Shown piece after piece: positions 7,271 through 9,279 of a stretch of DNA of 9,279 nt. The notes under the pieces were generated by a model. It searched no databases. It saw only the letters and a list, made by a program, of their open reading frames with translations, and had not been told where the DNA came from. The translations under genes were made by a program, and so were the position numbers. Origin of the DNA: an uncultured Actinomycetes bacterium (GTDB lineage Bacteria > Actinomycetota > Actinomycetes > Nanopelagicales > Nanopelagicaceae); contig CAILBF010000160.1 in assembly GCA_903832395.1 (NCBI GenBank), positions 1 through 9,279 of the forward strand. The letters run 5' to 3'. Within the stretch, counting starts at the first letter, position 1. Each line of letters opens with the position of its first letter.

Positions 7271-8094
7271 ACGTTCTGATCTCAGCAGATATGGAAGGCA
7301 TTAGCGGAGTTACCTCACCAGCAGATGTTCACCCTGGTACTCCAGGATGGGATCACTTTCGAAAGATCATGACTGCCGATGTTAATGCAGCTGTGGAAGG
7401 TTTTTATGAAGCAGGAGCGCGCAATATTGTCGTGAATGATTCACACGCCAATATGCACAACGTGGTTTACGATCTTCTAGACCCACGTGCGACACTCATT
7501 TCCGGTAGGCACAAGAAACATTGCATGGTCGAAGGGGTCACTAAGTCCACTGATGCAGTGGCATTTATTGGCTATCACACTGCTGCAGGTCAGCAAGGAA
7601 TCATGTCCCATACCTACTCGGGGGATATTTACAATGCAGTATGGCTCAATGGTGAGGTTTGCAGTGAGGGATATATGAACGCACTCTTTGCTGCAGAACT
7701 TGGAGTGCCTGTTGTTCTTGTGAGTGGAGATGATCTGACGATTGAAGATGCTAAGCGGTATGCACCAGATGCAGGATTTGCTGCAGTTAAAAGATGTGTA
7801 GATCGTTTTACTGCAGAGTGCATTGCACCTGAAAAGACATTTGAGATCATCAAGAGTGCTGCTCGCGATGGTCTATCTCGTTTGCGTAAACCAGAACCGC
7901 TCAAGGGACCATTCACATTCCGCATCGAATTTGCAGCAGCGAATCAAGTCATTGCTGCTACGCATATTCCTGGCGTACAACAAACAGGAACGCGCGAAGT
8001 TACCTACACGTGCGAGAAGATGGAGCAAGCACTGCGTTGTTTCGAAGTGGTGACTATTTTAGGAAATACGAGTCGCGACGCTATTTATGGATAG
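7267..8094 (+). CDS. dppA: M55-family zinc D-aminopeptidase (DppA of Bacillus subtilis type)
   Basis: A 275-residue cytoplasmic metallopeptidase, the same size as B. subtilis DppA (about 274), which releases N-terminal D-amino acids such as D-Ala. The zinc ligands line up: Asp8 and Glu10 in SADMEG, His60 in NDSH, His104 in GYH and Glu134 in the N-G-E-x-C-S-E-G segment. His115 in MSHTYSG matches the catalytic His. The C-terminal helix also aligns with the family end, so the gene is complete. ATG 7267 has AAGAAGG (7253-7259) 7 nt upstream and overlaps the preceding stop (ATGA). As the last operon gene it would process what the transporter brings in. Note the naming clash: in E. coli dppA is the binding protein. 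Confidence 0.93.
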   Translation: MNVLISADMEGISGVTSPADVHPGTPGWDHFRKIMTADVNAAVEGFYEAGARNIVVNDSHANMHNVVYDLLDPRATLISGRHKKHCMVEGVTKSTDAVAFIGYHTAAGQQGIMSHTYSGDIYNAVWLNGEVCSEGYMNALFAAELGVPVVLVSGDDLTIEDAKRYAPDAGFAAVKRCVDRFTAECIAPEKTFEIIKSAARDGLSRLRKPEPLKGPFTFRIEFAAANQVIAATHIPGVQQTGTREVTYTCEKMEQALRCFEVVTILGNTSRDAIYG

Positions 8095-8096
8095 TT

Positions 8097-8201
8097 TTCC
8101 AAGCAACTAGCGCTCTAGTTGACGCTGCACATATGACCTTCTGGGAAGCCACAGATGATTGGATTCGCATCGTTACAGATTGGCTTGCTCGGAGCGACTA
8201 A
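8097..8201 (+). pseudogene. Possible C-terminal tail of an alpha/beta hydrolase
   Basis: Just after the M55 stop, another plus frame ending at TAA 8199-8201 encodes SALVDAAHMTFWEATDDW and then a helix ending TDWLARSD. The A-x-H-M-x-F-W-E pattern is how many alpha/beta hydrolases (proline iminopeptidase and similar) present the catalytic His before the final helix; here the His is at 8130-8132. The nucleophile elbow, oxyanion region and everything upstream are absent, and the frame enters the end of the M55 gene, so it has no start of its own. Only about 30 residues look real. I call it a remnant of a deleted gene with moderate confidence; a chance match is possible. Confidence 0.45.
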
Positions 8202-8242
8202 TCCAGGAGCAGTTTTGTTTGGTGGTAATTACTAGATACAGA

Positions 8243-8274
8243 CTTACCGTACAACCCGGTGATGAGAAGGTAAG
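8243..8274 (+). repeat. Small inverted repeat in the M55-SOUL intergenic region
   Basis: CTTACC (8243-8248) and GGTAAG (8269-8274) form a 6-bp stem around a 20-nt loop. An alternative inner pairing, ACCG with CGGT, competes with it. It is weak for a terminator and lacks a T-run. It could be a poor operon end or a regulator site. Otherwise the 8202-8293 stretch shows nothing I can name. Confidence 0.25.
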
Positions 8275-8293
8275 AGATTGCGATGTGCAAGAG

Positions 8294-8299
8294 TAGGCT
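8294..8299 (+). promoter_or_regulatory. Possible -10 element for leaderless transcription of the SOUL gene
   Basis: TAGGCT (8294-8299), of TANNNT form, ends 6 nt before the ATG at 8306. Transcription would then start at or next to the start codon. No Shine-Dalgarno precedes this ATG, unlike the operon genes. Leaderless mRNAs with this spacing are common in actinobacteria. No clear -35 box is seen at the right distance, so support is limited. Confidence 0.35.
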
Positions 8300-8305
8300 T
8301 GATTT

Positions 8306-8701
8306 ATGACTAAGCGGCAAGAATTTAAAGTGTTGCAAACCTATGAGGATTTTGAGCTTCGCGAATACCTTCCATGCGTCATCGCAGAGGTCAAAGTTTT
8401 GGCCAAGTATTCAACTGCGACAAGCAGCGCATTCTCTTCATTATTTAACTACATTTCCCAGGGAAATGAGTCCTCACAAAAAATTGCGATGACTGCTCCA
8501 GTAATTGCCGCTCAAAGAACAGAAAAATCCGAATCTGCCGAATGGTATGTATCCTTTGTGATGCCCTCAGGTAGCATTTTTGACCACATGCCACATCCCA
8601 ACGATTCACAAGTCATTTTACGAGAATTAGATACTCAAACATGCGTTGCCAAATCATTTCGTGGCAGGGCAACCGATGAACTATCACGAAAAGTTGCTTA
8701 A
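8306..8701 (+). CDS. SOUL-family heme-binding protein, N-terminal part ending at a premature in-frame stop
   Basis: Residues 1-131 match the SOUL/HBP heme-binding family. They show EFKVLQTYEDFELREY, AF-x-x-LFNYI (42-50), the hallmark KIAMTAPV (59-66), SFVMPS (83-88) and VAKSFRGR (114-121). Family members usually run to about 170-200 residues and end with a DPP-x-x-P-x-x-x-x-NE-V block. Here TAA at 8699-8701 stops translation at codon 132, and the missing block resumes in the same frame directly after it. As read, the product lacks its last strand and is probably not functional. Bacterial SOUL proteins are cytoplasmic and of uncertain role (heme or porphyrin binding). Codon 132 would be a sense codon such as CAA, GAA or AAA before a one-base change. 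Confidence 0.85.
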   Translation: MTKRQEFKVLQTYEDFELREYLPCVIAEVKVLAKYSTATSSAFSSLFNYISQGNESSQKIAMTAPVIAAQRTEKSESAEWYVSFVMPSGSIFDHMPHPNDSQVILRELDTQTCVAKSFRGRATDELSRKVA

Positions 8702-8836
8702 AAGCTTCGCACAAGTGCTTCTAAAGCCAACTTTGTAGTCTCTAACGAAACGCGAATCTGTCGTTTTGATCCGCCATTTAAACCAGGCTTCTTGCAGTAC
8801 AACGAAATCGTGATTCCTGTGCACCTAGGGAAGTAG
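8702..8836 (+). pseudogene. Detached C-terminal 44 codons of the SOUL heme-binding gene
   Basis: Immediately after the TAA the same frame encodes a further 44 codons up to TAG 8834-8836. They include the family's closing motif CRFDPPFKPGFLQYNEIVIPV split as FDPPFKPGF, then NEIVIPV. With the upstream part the whole gene would have 175 sense codons plus the nonsense codon position, a normal SOUL size. The preservation of this block with no frameshift implies the stop is recent, is a sequencing error, or is read through. There is no start codon or ribosome-binding site for separate translation. Confidence 0.85.
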
Positions 8837-8892
8837 AAGTTGGCGGCTAATGGTTTCCCTCACGCATGTCACGTGTATCCAAATAAGTTCTT

Positions 8893-8926
8893 GTGGATAT
8901 ACATCCCAGTTATGGGATGTTTCCAC
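8893..8926. terminator. Stem-loop between the SOUL gene and the tRNA fragment, possible terminator
   Basis: ACATCCCA (8901-8908) pairs with TGGGATGT (8913-8920) around a GTTA tetraloop. After a small internal loop (TAT opposite T), GTGGA (8893-8897) pairs with TCCAC (8922-8926). Flanking AATAAG and CTTTATT could lengthen it. No uninterrupted T-run follows on either strand. The location, 57 nt after the SOUL stop and 18 nt beyond the tRNA 3' end, fits a terminator for one or both. Confidence 0.5.
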
Positions 8927-8944
8927 TTTATTGCGCTTTATAAG

Positions 8945-8991
8945 TGGGTTGTGAGGGACTCGAACCCTCGACCCGTTGATTAAGAGTTAAC
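8945..8991 (-). tRNA. tRNA-Lys(CTT), 3' half only
   Basis: On the minus strand the fragment reads anticodon arm, variable loop, T-arm and acceptor 3' strand. The anticodon loop CTCTTAA (8986-8980) gives anticodon CTT. Stem 3' side TCAAC, variable loop GGGTC, T-arm GAGGG/CCCTC with a TTCGAGT loop (8969-8953), acceptor strand ACAACCC (8952-8946) and discriminator A (8945) follow; CCA is not encoded. The expected 5' half (acceptor GGGTTGT and D-arm) is not found in the bases that should hold it. Even the 5' side of the anticodon stem has an A-C mismatch. It cannot be a working tRNA and is best read as the copy left at one end of an integrated element. Confidence 0.85.
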
Positions 8992-8993
8992 GG
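8973..8993. other. Probable attachment-site core of a tRNA-integrating element
   Basis: CCGTTGA (8973-8979) and TTAACGG (8987-8993) are inverted arms (one G-T pair) flanking exactly 7 bp, TTAAGAG, which is the tRNA anticodon loop. Tyrosine integrases that use tRNA genes often cross over there, with 7-bp overlaps between inverted core sites. Left of the core the tRNA sequence is intact to its 3' end; right of it tRNA sequence stops. So chromosome is expected on the left and element on the right. No integrase gene is within the window, and it would usually lie at the other end. Confidence 0.6.
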
Positions 8994-9070
8994 AATTCTG
9001 GATTTGAGCGTCGATATATGCGCTGAGCAGTGTGTGGTGGTCTGTCAGTGGCCAGGGATACGTTCTTTGC

Positions 9071-9279
9071 ATGGTTGAAACTACATTTCTAGTCGGGCTC
9101 TTCTTTTTCTTGCTGTTACGTAAGACCAAGACGCAGAAGGTTCGTAGGGTGCGCGGGGTTGATGCTGAACTCAAGGCGATCATTGAAAGCGATAATGATG
9201 CGACTGGGATTGCATTTGAGATCAAGGCGTTCCTGCTATCGGTTATCGAAGATGACAAGAACGATCTGGAGAAGTTTTC
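9071..9279 (+). CDS. Unrecognised small membrane-anchored protein, 3' end beyond the window
   Basis: The first 69 residues are visible. A hydrophobic stretch (about 5-16, LVGLFFFLLL-like) is followed by a strongly basic segment (17-29, RKTKTQKVRR). Then comes a probably helical acidic region (31-69) with no motif I recognise. This N-in membrane anchor followed by a cytoplasmic helix could also suit a phage or plasmid accessory protein. ATG 9071 is the first ATG in frame; AGGGA (9054-9058) lies 12 nt upstream, a loose Shine-Dalgarno. A stop at 9005-9007 limits any extension, and the GTG at 9032 is possible. It lies on the presumed element side of the attachment core. The gap 8994-9070 holds nothing else I can identify. 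Confidence 0.5.
   Translation, partial: MVETTFLVGLFFFLLLRKTKTQKVRRVRGVDAELKAIIESDNDATGIAFEIKAFLLSVIEDDKNDLEKF

Noticed and set aside
8010..8096. A separate 63-codon gene starting inside the M55 gene
   Set aside because: The part before 8097 overlaps an intact M55 C-terminus in another frame; only the tail has recognisable character.
8945..9020. A complete tRNA-Lys gene
   Set aside because: No D-arm or matching 5' acceptor strand (GGGTTGT on the minus strand) is present in the required distance, and the anticodon stem has a mismatch.
8980..9258. 92-codon minus-strand open frame at the right end
   Set aside because: It starts opposite the 9071 frame and runs into the tRNA fragment; low-complexity Ser-rich composition is typical of antisense reading.
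1..9279. CRISPR array, insertion sequence or integrase gene
   Set aside because: I saw no repeated spacer-like units, terminal inverted repeats around a transposase, or recombinase motifs on either strand.

Overview
The window looks like a low-to-moderate GC actinobacterium. A streamlined planktonic lineage of the acI/Nanopelagicales type is my best guess. This is an inference from base composition, very tight gene packing (ATGA and TAATG overlaps) and the style of the proteins; no taxonomic marker is present.

The core (about 490-8094) is one plus-strand operon for uptake and breakdown of short peptides. It encodes a family-5 solute-binding protein, two DppB/DppC-type permeases, two DppD/DppF-type ATPases, a cytoplasmic S12 (beta-lactamase-fold) serine peptidase and an M55 DppA-type zinc D-aminopeptidase. 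A promoter-like site lies just before the binding-protein gene, followed by a strong 5'-UTR stem-loop. A second long stem-loop separates the binding-protein gene from the permeases. From permease to M55 enzyme, genes overlap or are at most 9 nt apart. Two unrelated cytoplasmic enzymes of families known for D-amino-acid peptides suggest that the substrate is D-residue-containing peptides, for example cell-wall fragments.

Both flanks carry broken genes. On the left (1-484), the C-terminal part of an iron-sulfur photolyase-related protein (minus strand) is joined head to head, near position 326, to the last 52 codons of an M20 peptidase (plus strand). Both have lost their 5' parts, as one deletion between divergent genes (or an assembly misjoin) would produce. 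Just after the M55 gene (8097-8201) is a short reading frame resembling the C-terminal tail of an alpha/beta hydrolase.

On the right, a SOUL heme-binding gene (8306-8836) is split by one in-frame TAA, with recognisable family sequence resuming in the same frame. After an intergenic stem-loop comes the 3' half of a tRNA-Lys(CTT) on the minus strand (8945-8991) with no 5' half. Its anticodon loop is flanked by inverted 7-bp arms, as expected of a tyrosine-integrase attachment core. The mobile element would lie to the right, starting at about 8987. The last 209 bases hold the start of an unrecognised small membrane-anchored protein.

The main surprises are the intact operon between damaged flanks, the nonsense-split SOUL gene and the probable attachment site at the right edge.
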